NCBI GenBank assembly: GCA_904066235.2
Contig: CAJFCV020000002.1
Location: forward strand, 9,300,001-9,364,000
DNA from: Bursaphelenchus xylophilus
Taxonomy: Eukaryota > Nematoda > Chromadorea > Rhabditida > Aphelenchoididae
Reading direction: 5' to 3'
Length of the DNA: 64,000 nucleotides
Part shown: positions 32,124-42,794 of the stretch, piece after piece
Layout of the letters: every line of letters begins with the position of its first letter
Position numbering within the stretch: position 1 is the stretch's first letter
Notes under the pieces: model-generated
Told to the model about the DNA's origin: nothing
The model's input: the letters and a program-made list of their open reading frames with translations, nothing else
Databases searched by the model: none
Position numbers and translations under genes: made by a program

Positions 32124-34522
32124 TTTTTGTCATCAGATTTAAAATTTTTCAAAAAAAAACCCTTTTGAATGTTTCCAGAGAGCTCGGTTAACTTGTAAAT
32201 CCTCAATTTTTGCCAGTTAATGGTGATTAAAAATTCTGTTTCTATGGATATTCCTGTCTGTTTTTCTTTTCCCAGCAATTCTGGAAGTGTTTGAATGCCG
32301 CCAAAATCGCTTAAAATCAGATCTGATCGTTATTTCTGTCCCCTTCAACCGTCCGCATTTTTGGCATCGGAAGTTATTGTGCCGAAAATCGATGGCACAG
32401 GGCTTTCGAAAAAAAAGATGATTTGAATGGACGACTTCTGGAAACGGCGCCAAAAAAGAGTTGGAGAGTTGGCCTTGCTGCGAAATTTGAGAAGGAAATT
32501 TTGAGGCTTCAAAAGAGACAAAGAAATTGTATTGAAGTAATTTACAAAAAAATGGCTAAAAAATTAAATGGAACTTGATTAAAGAACTCGAAGAGATATT
32601 AGATTTTGTAAAAACTTGGCAAAAATTTAGACCACATTTTTCTAACTAACGATAAGACAAGTAAGATTTTTTTGGCTCATGCTTTGCAGGAACAAACGAG
32701 ATTTCAAAGTCAGAAGTTGACATAGATTCTACGCTTTTTGAGGGTTTATACACGAGGATTTTTTCATTCTTTATACCATAAGAGTCAAGCTTCTTACAAA
32801 AAATGAAAAATTGTCTCGGTATTGGCAAAGATATAACCAAAAGCGTTTTTTCTCTATGTCACTTCTCCTACACATATGCATGTATGTTTTCTATACATAT
32901 CGATGGATATCTAGGCCATCAATGCAACTCACAAGTTAGGCTCTCTGAGCAACTAGCTGATTGTGAAAAAATCATGTTCCTTTCTCCGACCGTCCTCCTC
33001 ATGACCTGTATTCGGCGGAAAAGATTGTTGAGCTTCTCAATTACGCTTGCAAAGCATGAGCTGAAATTTTTACTAAATTTCTCTATTAATTAGTCAAAAT
33101 GTTGACAAAATTTGAGGAAATTCGAATTGAACTTGATTAAATTCAGTCTTCTAATTATCAACACCATGGCGAATAGTATAATAATTTTGTTTGTTTAGAC
33201 CGTCCGCAAGGCGTTCCTCAACTTGGCGCGCTTTTTACGAAAAAATAAACTTATCATCTCTGTTTGTCCATAATTAGTAGACCTTCTTTCTTTTTGCGTT
33301 CGGCGATTTCAGTACTATTTTTGATTTTCCAACATTTTTTTGTGATAGTAATCTTACTGCTGGCCATTTCATATTTCGCATGACTTTTTGAATCCCTTTT
33401 TCTCTGTCGGTCTTTTTAAACGGCGGAGATTTTTACAACATCCATGTTTTGGCGCAATTTTTTCAAATTCGTACGGCGAAAAGTGCGGCAAATTTCGAAA
33501 AGGCGACAGACTTTCCAAAGCAACCGTCTGCAAAAGGTTGGCGCGGATAATTGGAAGCGACATGATGTTATGCTCTTCGCCAGCGACGGGAGGAATGACC
33601 GTTCGGCAAAGGGTTTCAAGTGGGATTGGTGAGATGGGGCTAGCTGAGGTGGGATGGTAATACTTTTAGAGATTTTCAAATTGAGAGTAATACAATCATG
33701 ACATATTGCTTTTGCCAAAATTTAGAGGATATTTGCCAAATTGGGGACTTTTTAATTTTTGAAATTTTTAGCTTGCCTTTTGATAGGGCAACTGAGATAT
33801 TGAAAAAAAAATTTTTTTGCGAGAGAGTACATAAAATGAGGAGAGTCGAACAGTCATTGCCTTAACATGTAAGGAAAAATAATACATATACTATTTTTGA
33901 TGACTATTGTACTCTTCTTTTTTGATGACTATTGTACTCATTTTTCTATCGTTAATGTTCCAATACCGAGCCAAGACTCATAATAATAAAACATGATGAA
34001 TTACATCATCAACCATTCTTTTATCAGCCCTTGCAATCTGGCAACATGTAATATCAGCTCATTTGTTATGAGATAACCTTTTATGGGAATCGGCGCGGAT
34101 CGTAAAGAGTGAAAGGTTTAGCGCAATCACTCACCGGTACCTGTCATATCGCTGATCTATGGGTGGATTTTACGATTTTTGATGGAAAGTTCGAGCTTCA
34201 GCAAAGTTTTAGGGTATTCTAACAAGTTGTAAGTGATCCATAATTGGCCTTGTTTGGGCTAATGGCTCTTAATAGCATGCTTTTTGATCCAGGCTATAGT
34301 TTATATCAGCATTTTTAGGCATTTTCGGCAGTATCTCCTCTAAAATCTCTTCAAATCCCCCTTAATCCGCCTACAGTAACCCTAAATTCAGAGTCCTGCG
34401 AAAAGACCGTCTCATCTGTAAGAGTAGAGTAAGAAGACTCAGCAGACTTTGAAAAAAGGTCACAAAAAAATGAGGAGACCGCCAGACACAGGATACGAAA
34501 AGAAAGCGCGCGCAACGCCGAA

Positions 34523-34549
34523 GCGGGAAAGCGACGGAAAAGCGGGAAA
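34523..34549. promoter_or_regulatory. Pair of E2F-type sites (GCGGGAAA)
   Basis: GCGGGAAA occurs at 34523-34530 and 34542-34549, both matching the E2F consensus TTTSSCGC on the minus strand. They lie in a GC-rich block about 2.2 kb upstream of the atypical E2F start codon. Confidence 0.5.
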
Positions 34550-35352
34550 AGGGCGGTCCCCGCCGCGCCCCAGTCTGCGGGAACACCAAGCGCCTTCGCG
34601 TCCACACACCGATCTTGCGGTTGCATCCTCATTACTCCAAGCCATCCATCGCTTTGGGCAATGTTTTTCGAGGGATTCGGCAAGGCATGACCGGTCAGTG
34701 AAGATTGTGTCTGGGAAGGGTAATATTGTGTGAAACGGCGTTTGTACGTTTGATCTAGAGTTTTTGAATGGTCAAGAAGTATTTTAAGGGACCGTAGTTT
34801 GAATTTGGGAACCAGCAAGTCATGGTTTTGGCTAGTTTTTTATATTATCCATGGCAAAATGATGACATTTCGCTTTTTGATACTAGTGAATTTTTGTAAC
34901 TTCTGAGAGCTTACTGAAACATTTAGAGGGAAAACAGAGATCATGGGAGCTTTGAAAAATAATTTAGTTTCACTCTAAAAGGAAAGATTTTTCTTAGACG
35001 ACACTTTTGTATTATCCATGACACAGTAATGTCTGGATGAAATTTTGAGGGTTACGGCTGTTGGATTTGATGCAAAACTGGTGCCAATACGCTGTGTGCT
35101 TCCCCATTCGTTGCAAAGGTCATAATTTTCGATAGATTTTTAGCAGCATAACATCTAGATTACAAAAAAATTTAAGTCTACCCCAAAAATCATCGCTTTC
35201 CCATTCTCTTCGTTTTCGTTCTTGTCAATGTAAAATACGCCTTTTCAAGATTAAATCTTTATATATTTGCTTTTTAAAAAAAATTCTGCCGCCCCTATTG
35301 GAGATTATGAACTAATTCCTCGGGCGCTTCTCCCCCCAATTCAAACGGTTTG

Positions 35353-35362
35353 GGCGCGAAAA
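35353..35362. promoter_or_regulatory. E2F-type site GGCGCGAAAA
   Basis: It is an exact match to the E2F consensus read on the minus strand (TTTTCGCGCC). It lies in a GC-rich block upstream of the E2F7/8-like gene. Confidence 0.45.
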
Positions 35363-36460
35363 TGAGGCGCTCGGCTTTGAACGGAAAGATATTTTTGGTG
35401 GCGTTCATGGTCAATGAAAAAGATAAAACCGCAGACCCATCAAAGCGGGACGAATGATTTCAAATCGGAGAAGTTTTTGAATTTTTTTTGAGTTTGAATA
35501 TACACTGCTATATTATACTTGATATTTAAATTTGATGACTTTGATTCTTTTAGCAAAAATTTTGCAATTTCACAGCAAAATTACCTGTACAGAGGATCTC
35601 AAAAATCCCGATTAAGCCTCTCTCGACCTTTGTCATGGCCATTTTTGGCCTCAGATTACGGTAGCTCCATTAATAATAGGTATGGCATTCCATCTTCGGC
35701 AAGACAAAAACGGCGCCTTTCTCTCTTCTTCTGATTGAATGATTTGTGTCCGAAACGACCTCGAGATGAACACATGTTCGCATCAGAACATGACAAGGCG
35801 CCGAAACTGTAGAAAAGAGAACTTTTTTCGAGAATTCGCGCCCGTTTTTCGAAAAGGGCGACCATTTTCCATGGATGGCCAGTTGTTGGCGCCATTTTTT
35901 GGGACTCTCTGGTTTGTGGGGCGGTTGTAATGGATAAAAGTGAGGTGTGAGAGTAAAATATTAACTGGAGGTTCTATTTACAATTGATTTAGTGTAAGTC
36001 TGAATTATTTTTAACATTAAATTTTGATTGTGTTATATAGATAAAATTTGATGTTGATGATTTCTGTTGACAAAAGATGACAGAATTGTTATTAATAATA
36101 GAAGTTTTAGGCTCTATCAGACATTATGCAATGAAAATTACATTTAGTTAGGCTTATCTTTGCAACTTTATTTCCTCATGATGACTAATGTCAAGTGTAA
36201 TATCAAAAACCCTCAAATCTTTATCTAAACTCAAGCCTTTCGACATAAATCTACTGCAGATGATACTAGACTTTTCGGACATCATTTTCCGCACGAAACT
36301 CCCGGCCTACCAATCGCATATGTCCATCATGTACTGTATCAACTCAATCCTGTCAAAAATCCCTCATTTTTTGGCGCTCTTCCCTCTTATTTGCGCACTC
36401 CATTCATCTCTCGGTTGACTCTCGACCTGTTCTCGACTGTGGCCAAACAAAAAAAAAACG

Positions 36461-36480
36461 CGCGCCAATTTTTCGCCCAG
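36461..36480. promoter_or_regulatory. E2F-type site CGCGCCAAT with adjacent TTTCGCCC
   Basis: CGCGCCAAT at 36461-36469 is close to the consensus TTTGGCGCG on the minus strand, and TTTCGCCC follows directly. It lies about 260 bp before the E2F7/8-like start codon and within the presumed promoter or leader. Confidence 0.45.
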
Positions 36481-36731
36481 TCTCCGCCCAGAATTTGCTT
36501 GCCTAATCTTTTCGGCGAACCATTTATAATTTATGTCGAGAGCGAAATCCCGCGTCGCGCGAGAATGGCGCAGATGCGCTTGATCAGTGGCCAGTGTCCA
36601 GCCGTTTTCGTATTCAGTCTCATTTCGTTGATTTGCGCGGCTCTGTGCGCGGTTTCGGCGAAGCTCATGACCTAGTATAATATAATTGTGTTCTATTGCA
36701 GTGCCAAGCCACCTTCGATCCCGTTGACATC

Positions 36732-39700
36732 ATGAAGAGTGTATCGGAACTCAATCAGACCAGTGAATCGTGCGCCTCGTTCTTATGTAAGTTGTAATGG
36801 TTGTTTTGGGGTATTTGACGAAGTGTCAAAGAAAAAATCGATAAAATTTTGACACTTCGCGAATTTGTAAAAAAAATTATTTACAATTACAATTTTTCCA
36901 AAAACTGTTTTGGATGTTCAAATTGTATATTAGTACTCTTTTTTTCTGGTAAAAGTCGAATATCTTAAAATATTTTTTGATTTTCCGATATTACTTTAGT
37001 TTTGATCAAGTGTAATATAAATTTGATGTAAACCCGAAACATTTTTACCTTTTTTATTTCGAAAATAGCCTTGTTATCAGATATAAGTGCTGTTTGCACC
37101 GAAAATTCTATGAAAACATAATTTTCCGACATTTTTTTGTTATCCTTGCCCCACAAATACCCGCTGTTTTAATTTCGATATTTCACTGTTGAAATACTAC
37201 TCGATCTCAATCTAACTCTCTCAATTTTTCAGCCATGTCTTCAAATTTGTCGCAAAAGTCGCAGAACCCCAGCGAAGACAGTGACGACGAAGCCACGACC
37301 TCTCAAACTCCGGCGTCCAGAAAAGAGAAGTCGCTGGGGAAATTGTGTCGCCGCTTTCTGATCGCGATGGGCCAAGCCTTGGCCAACGTCAAGGAGAGAA
37401 AATGTCATGGCGGGAGATTGCCGTGCGAATGCCGGGGTGATTGCGCGACAGTGAAGAACTGCAAATGCCGAGAAATTCATTTGGAAACAGTGGCCAAGGA
37501 GATGAAGACGGAGAAGCGACGGATCTACGACATTGTGAATGTGATGGAAGCGCTGGATGCGATGAGCAAGGGGAACAAGAGCTATTATCAGTGGAATACG
37601 CTGTCAAAATTGCCTATCATTATGGCCAAATTGGAGGTGAATTTTTTGGTCAAGTATAAGATAAAAATTTGTCAAAAATCCTTGAAAATCACCTAAAGTA
37701 TCTTAGATATGACAGTCTACAGTCTTTCACTTTTCTTGGCATGCCAAAAATCGCTCTGATTATCAAATATTTTGATCATGAATAATCTAATTTCTTACAG
37801 GAAGAAGCCCGTGATGAAGGTCTCAAAAAACGTGTAGCTGATGTTCAGGATGCAATGGGAAAGCTGCATGAGATCGGGCTTTCGGGTTCGGCACCTCCAC
37901 AGGTCGAGGAAGTCAAGGAATCGCCGGTGGATTCGCCGAATGACAAACTTGGGTCCTTTTTGAAGGAAAAGGGAAACAAAAACTCGTTGGCATTGTTGTG
38001 CTCCCGATTTCTGATGGTCATCTTGAGTGATCCGGTGAGTTTTTGGACTTTGGAGACTTTCAGAAGAAATAGGTTGTTTGAAATGGAATTTTGTGTTAAA
38101 TTAATATAAATTTTCTGATGTGTAATATAAAAATTGATCTCAAAGTTGCTGATTTTGGTCTTAAAATGACTCCGAGGATCTGAAACTTTATTTCCGATAC
38201 AAATTTGGTACCAATAATCTCCCACTATAATTTTTTTGAGCCATTTTATATTCCTCATCAAGTGTAATATCCGAATTCTCCGATGAATGCTTTTAACCTT
38301 CAAAAAACTTGTCGTAACTTATTTTACGCCCATAAAATGGGCTTTAACGACATTTCATCGCTAATGTCAATTATATTTGATTCGAGGAAGTTATTTTCGA
38401 GAGCAAAGATTGCGCGCCAAAACTTATTCTGCAATCGCACTATGGCAAGTGGTCCATCAATCGTAAAACGCATTAAACTGAAGGTTATTCGGAGAAAATC
38501 GATGCGAAAAGTTTCTGGACGACATAAATGTCATGTTTTTGAGTTCTAATTGATTTACAGTAGGTAGTGGGGATGTGATGGACAAGGAGAATATAAGTGA
38601 ACTATGAGTAGGCGTTGATTTCTAAGGGTTTTCTAGAGTGTTTACAAGATTTTAGAGACAGTAATTTGGTAGTTAGAAGGTTTATTTATTAAATTTCGAC
38701 CAATTTTTATATTATTCATGGCAAAAAAATTTGGAAAATTTCATTTTTTCTTTTCAGAAAGACAGAAAAGTCAGTCTGGATGTTGCATCAACTGTTTTGA
38801 TCAAAGAAACAGAACGAGAAGGGTTCGATCCACCAAGTCGCAGCAGATGTCGTCGACTTTATGACATTGCCAATGTCCTCGTGGCTCTCGGACTGGTCAA
38901 AAAAGCTCACTACATGTTTGGAACCAAGAAAATCCCAATGTTTCAGTACTGCGGACCAGAACCTAAGGGTATGAAATGTCTTTTGACTAACAATTTGACA
39001 GTTAAATCTTATTATTTTTTTTATTTTTTGACTAATTTACATTACTTTAGCCACTCCCGAAGAGGCCGATAAAAGCATGAGAGATTTTGTCAAAGCTTCA
39101 AACTTGGCCATCCCATACGACGACACTTGGATGGCGATCTTCGGAACTGGCATCCGCCCGTCAAGCACCCCGCTCTTACCCCCGTTGAACTTCAAATTCG
39201 CGGCCATTAAACCGCAGACCGAACGCAGGGTCTTCGGCGAACTTCCGATCACTGGCCACCCTCATATGGTGAAACAGGAACCCAGTTATGGATGTTATGA
39301 AGAAGAAGACAAGGAGAACAACCCACCAATGATAAAGATGGAGAGGCTAGAAGTGGAAAATGATGAGAATTCGTGTGAAAACGGATTGCCTAGACCCAAG
39401 CCTAGTGTAAGATAAATTTGGTCGTTTTTTTTGGGAAATATTGAAAATTTTGGGTTGCTTATTAGATAAAAAGAGAATACAAAGAGTGTAAAGGAGTTGA
39501 GAAAAATTTTAAATGTCAGGATGACGGATTTTCTGGATTTTTTTGGAAGTGAAATTTTGCATTTTTTTGCTGTTTTTTGGTATTTTTGAAAAAAAAGTTA
39601 CATGAAAACTAAGTAAAGGTATAAAATACAACTCAGAAATTAATTGTAAGTTAGAATTTGCTCCATTTTCAAGTGGAATATACCAGTTTAAGAGATTTTT

Positions 39701-40021
39701 AGATTTTTTTTTTTGATTTTTTCTCATGAACAATATTTTTAGGCCTCCGCCAACGAAAATGAGCCCCCAGCGAAACGATTTTGCCCTTCAGCGGGCCTCT
39801 CAACCCTCCAGCCCGCCCCTGCTTACCCCTCTCTCCTTCCCACGGTCAATAATCTGGCCTGGTTTCAATTCGCCCTGCTCCAGCAAAGAGCGATGTTTCC
39901 GCAACCCCATCCCGTCCAAATGCCCGGAACCAGCTCGCCGAAAGCGTTCAAACCCCCAGCCAAGCTGTATTCGAACCCTTTGGGACCAAAGACTAACTTG
40001 TTCAAGAGTAATCAATTCTAA
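36732..40021 (+). CDS. efl-3: Atypical E2F transcription factor (E2F7/8, EFL-3-like)
   Basis: Six exons, 36732-36786, 37233-37636, 37801-38034, 38758-38968, 39051-39406 and 39743-40021, encode 512 residues. Two winged-helix E2F domains are visible: the first at about 52-140 (SRKEKSLGKLCRRF ... RRIYDIVNVMEAL) and the second at about 212-292 (LALLCSRFL ... CRRLYDIANVLVALGLV). Two DNA-binding domains in one chain and no DP-dimerisation part are the mark of E2F7/8-type repressors, which bind E2F sites without DP and dampen cell-cycle genes. Domain 1 carries an extra cysteine-rich loop (residues about 76-97, six Cys) between its first and second helices. The C-terminal 220 residues are acidic then proline-rich. 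An AATAAA is at 40216-40221. The first ATG follows TTGCAG, as expected with trans-splicing; ATG at 37235 is an alternative start. E2F sites occur upstream and in intron 3. Confidence 0.92.
38412..38422. promoter_or_regulatory. Intronic E2F site GCGCGCCAAAA
   Basis: It is a perfect match to TTTTGGCGCGC on the minus strand, within intron 3 (38035-38757) of the E2F7/8-like gene. It could act as an autoregulatory site. Confidence 0.5.
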
Positions 40022-41373
40022 TTTTTTTGAGTTTTTTTGATTTTCACAATCAGCTCTAGGGAATTACTGTTTAATTTTTTACATTGTAAACCCTTTCTAA
40101 AAGGGTCCTTGATGTTGTCTCAACCTTCCGGGTCTTGTTTTTATCACTCTAAACTCATATTCTTGCAATTTCTCCCCAAAAAAGTCCGATCCGTATATTG
40201 TAATTGAAAAAAGCGAATAAATTATGTATTTTATAGTTTTTGTAGGTTTTTTTCTCCCAAAAAGCATAAAGGATAAGCTCTAATTGGCTGGGTAAACAAT
40301 GTCGGTCAAGGAAAGGCGGTTTATGAAAGCCGTGAACACCGCAAATCCTATTTGTTTTTGTCGGCAGCCCGCTTTTTCTCAAGCCTTTTTTATTGGCCAT
40401 GGAAAATTTTAACCCAAAACTTTTGTTGAGAAACAAATTTTCAGTCTTTTTGCAATTTTTTGATTGTGATTTGACCCTCTAAACGTACAGTATCCAGTCT
40501 ATAAAAATGCATAATCTCAGAGTTCTCGGATTTCTCGGCAGGTGCCAAGAATTTTGCGCAACTTTTCACACATCGTCCGTAAAATTGCGTAACTGAAGAG
40601 TGGGTGAGACAATGTGGTCGCCAAACTTTTCCACACACTCTCTATTTAAAGTTGCGCAATGCATCGGGGAAAGCCACCAGTTAGCGCAACAATTATGAGG
40701 CCTAATTGCGGATTTGTAAAATGAAACGGGCAAAAAATTTGGAATTGGAGTTAGCAATTTTTATTTGGAATTGATTGGCAATAAATATCTGATAAAAAAA
40801 ATAAAGTAAAACCTCTGTACAGAAAATTTTTGTACAACAAAACCTGTCTATAACAAACAATTTTAGAGGTTACAGAAGTTAATCTTGGATCGAAATGAAG
40901 CTTCGTATAACAAAACCCTTCCATAAAACAAAATTTTTTTATACTCTCTTGTGGTTCGTTGTACAGAGATTTGACTGTAGTCATCGTATTTTTATGACCA
41001 ATACATATCATTTTAAAAGGTCTATAAGTCGTCCACAACTACTCGAAGAGCAGTTTTCGGAAGATGAGTTTGGATTCCATTGGCCCATCGAACAAGTACG
41101 CAAGTCGGGCCGAGAAGCTGAAAAAAATGATGACTAAAAATGTAAGGGAAAGCAACTGTCTCTGAGACGATCCTAGTCGAACCACAACTCTAATACAACA
41201 AATTATGTATATAACGAATAATTTCAGGGGTCTCCGAAGCCAGTTTTATGTAAAAGATAACCTCAATACAACAAAAAATTGTCTATAACTATAACAAATA
41301 AAATTTTTTGGAACTTGGGAAAGATTGATGTCTTATACTACAATAATTTGTATTGTAAATCCACGTTTTGCCA
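40022..41373. other. Intergenic region
   Basis: It contains the E2F7/8 poly(A) signal at 40216-40221, the MITE at 40803-40979 and a related fragment near 41190-41320. Less AT-rich segments at about 40260-40400 and 40500-40680 show no recognisable coding or RNA gene. Confidence 0.5.
40803..40979. mobile_element. Small MITE, AACCTCTGTACA family
   Basis: The left end GTAAAACCTCTGTACAG is mirrored by CTGTACAG-like TTGTACAGAGATTTGACTG at the right. Internal repeats of TATAACAAAACC are seen. Fragments of the same family lie near 1500-1600, 5588-5660, 41190-41320 and 44130-44200. Confidence 0.55.
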
Positions 41374-42794
41374 CTAATTTTTTTCCAATAGAGCCTGCTT
41401 ATCACAGCATCCCTTAAAAAATACCTTTTCCGTTATTCCAATCATCACTCCCATGTGATGCTTTAACGCCGCCCATTCCTGAATATTGAAGACAAAAATG
41501 TGGCCTTGCTTCGGTTCGTAACTGAATTCACAAGCAATGCATCTCGCAACTAGATGAGAATTCCGTTCGTACGTAAAAGGAACCACCAAATTCGGATCGA
41601 CTATGCACTTTGCGAACAGCGGATAATAGGAGTCAATGACGTCTGGCCTCCAGGAGACTTCACTCTTCACTTTGAAGTTGTAGAGAGCACCACATTTTAT
41701 TGCAATGTCGTCGAAGCCGTAGAACTGAAAGCCAAAGATATTTTGACGGAAAATTCGGGATAAAAAACGAAAAAAAAAGAATTAATTTGCTAGGTAGTAA
41801 TTTCTAGCTTATGTTTTGCAGAAACGGTCGACATTTTTAAGTCAAAAGCTGGCAAAAACTTGAAGCTTTTTAGCGAATTGAAGTACTTATGTATATTTCT
41901 ACTGTAGAGAGGAATTGTCCCATACAAAATTAATTTTTTCGATGCAAAACCGGCAAAGATACGGTCAGCCAAAAAGTGTTTTTATCTATGACCGCACTCC
42001 GCCTTTAGTGCAGACTTTCGGCCGCAAAAGCCTTACAATATTTCGGCTGCCTCTAGAAAGAGAGGGCTAAAACTTTCAGCCATTGATGTGTGACCTACGC
42101 TCGAAGTTTGAGCAAAATTTAAAGAAAATTTGAGCATTGCATTTGGAGTACAGGGTGTACCAGTTTGGTGGCCCGATTTGAGCTATAACTTCTTTAATTT
42201 TGGGCCAAATTTCAAAATTCGTTTTTTCCCTGAATCCTCAGACATCCCCATTTTGTTTAATACCAAATATAACATAATAAGTACTTCCCTTGTAAACTTT
42301 ATTGAGAAAATAAAAAGGAGGTTTTTTCAAGCCTTGACTCCACTAAAGTCTTATAATTTTTAGGCCAAAAAAGTAATCTCAACCAACCACTGTATCTTCC
42401 ATTAGTCAAAAAAAGTCCCTCAACTCACCTCGGCCTCTTTTTCCAAGTACTCTGCATTGGCCGTCGTCGTGCACTCACTGTACAAAATCCTGACCCCACA
42501 CCGAAAATAGTCGACAATTGTCCTCAAACCATACGGATCTCGGTCGATAAAGATCTCATCATTTGGCCTTAGATTTTTCGTCAACTCATACAAAGCCGAT
42601 TTGGGATAGGACTCCAAGGTTTCGCGGGTGACTTCAATCAATTGGCCTCCACAATTTATTCGAATCACCGTCGGCGAGAGGACACTGGTCATGGAGAGCT
42701 CGCTGAAATGGACTTGTTTCCGCATTCGATGTCGTTGCGAACACGATGGATTCGAATTCTCGGATTCGGTGGAGAGTTGTGATTGGGTTTCCAT
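41374..42794 (-). CDS. BTB/T1-domain protein, KCTD-like
   Basis: Two exons on the minus strand, 42794-42429 and 41724-41374, encode 238 residues. Residues about 40-120 form a potassium-channel-tetramerisation type BTB domain: VIRINCGGQLIEVTRETLES, SALYELTKN, then IFIDRDPYGLRTIVDYFRCG. There are no membrane segments, so this is a KCTD-type soluble protein and not a channel. Such proteins often act as oligomeric adaptors for CUL3 ubiquitin ligases or as regulators of G-protein signalling; which applies here is unknown. The C-terminal half (WRPDVIDSYYPLFAKC ... FNIQEWAALKHHMGVMIGI) was not assigned. The 704-nt intron contains a truncated MITE that was itself hit by another insertion. Confidence 0.87.
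41790..42292 (+). mobile_element. Truncated MITE with a nested TA insertion
   Basis: Family blocks TTCTAGCTTATGTTTTGCAG, AAGATACGGTCAGCC and TTTGAGCATTGCATTTGGAG are followed after an interruption by the right terminus TACTTCCCTTG and TAA. The left terminus is missing. The interruption at 42151-42281 begins CAGGGTGTACCAG, a mariner-type end, and is bounded by TA on both sides. Confidence 0.65.

Larger units (their letters stand above)
32124..36731. other. Gene-poor stretch upstream of the E2F gene
   Basis: It contains a decayed MITE at about 32575-33075, a short tandem TTTTGATGACTATTGTACTC near 33895-33945, and GC-rich blocks at about 33416-33660, 34440-34700, 35340-35410, 35640-35900 and 36440-36670. 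Several of these carry E2F-type sites. A 37-codon minus-strand frame at 35295-35408 is possible but unsupported. The GC-rich blocks may be promoters or untranslated first exons of the gene beginning at 36732. Confidence 0.5.

Noticed and set aside
33369..33718. Open frames of 90-100 codons on both strands
   Set aside because: There is no splice context or similarity; the frames overlap on opposite strands in a GC-richer block and may reflect composition only.
34473..34733. Basic open frame MRRPPDTGYEKKARATPK... as a possible N-terminal exon of the E2F gene
   Set aside because: No donor site links it in frame to 36732 or 37233, the opposite strand is open as well, and GC-rich composition alone can produce it.
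35295..35408. Minus-strand 37-codon frame (MNATKNIFPFKAERL ...)
   Set aside because: The composition is protein-like, but there is no upstream splice acceptor, no known family and it overlaps an E2F-type promoter motif. It was left as unproven.
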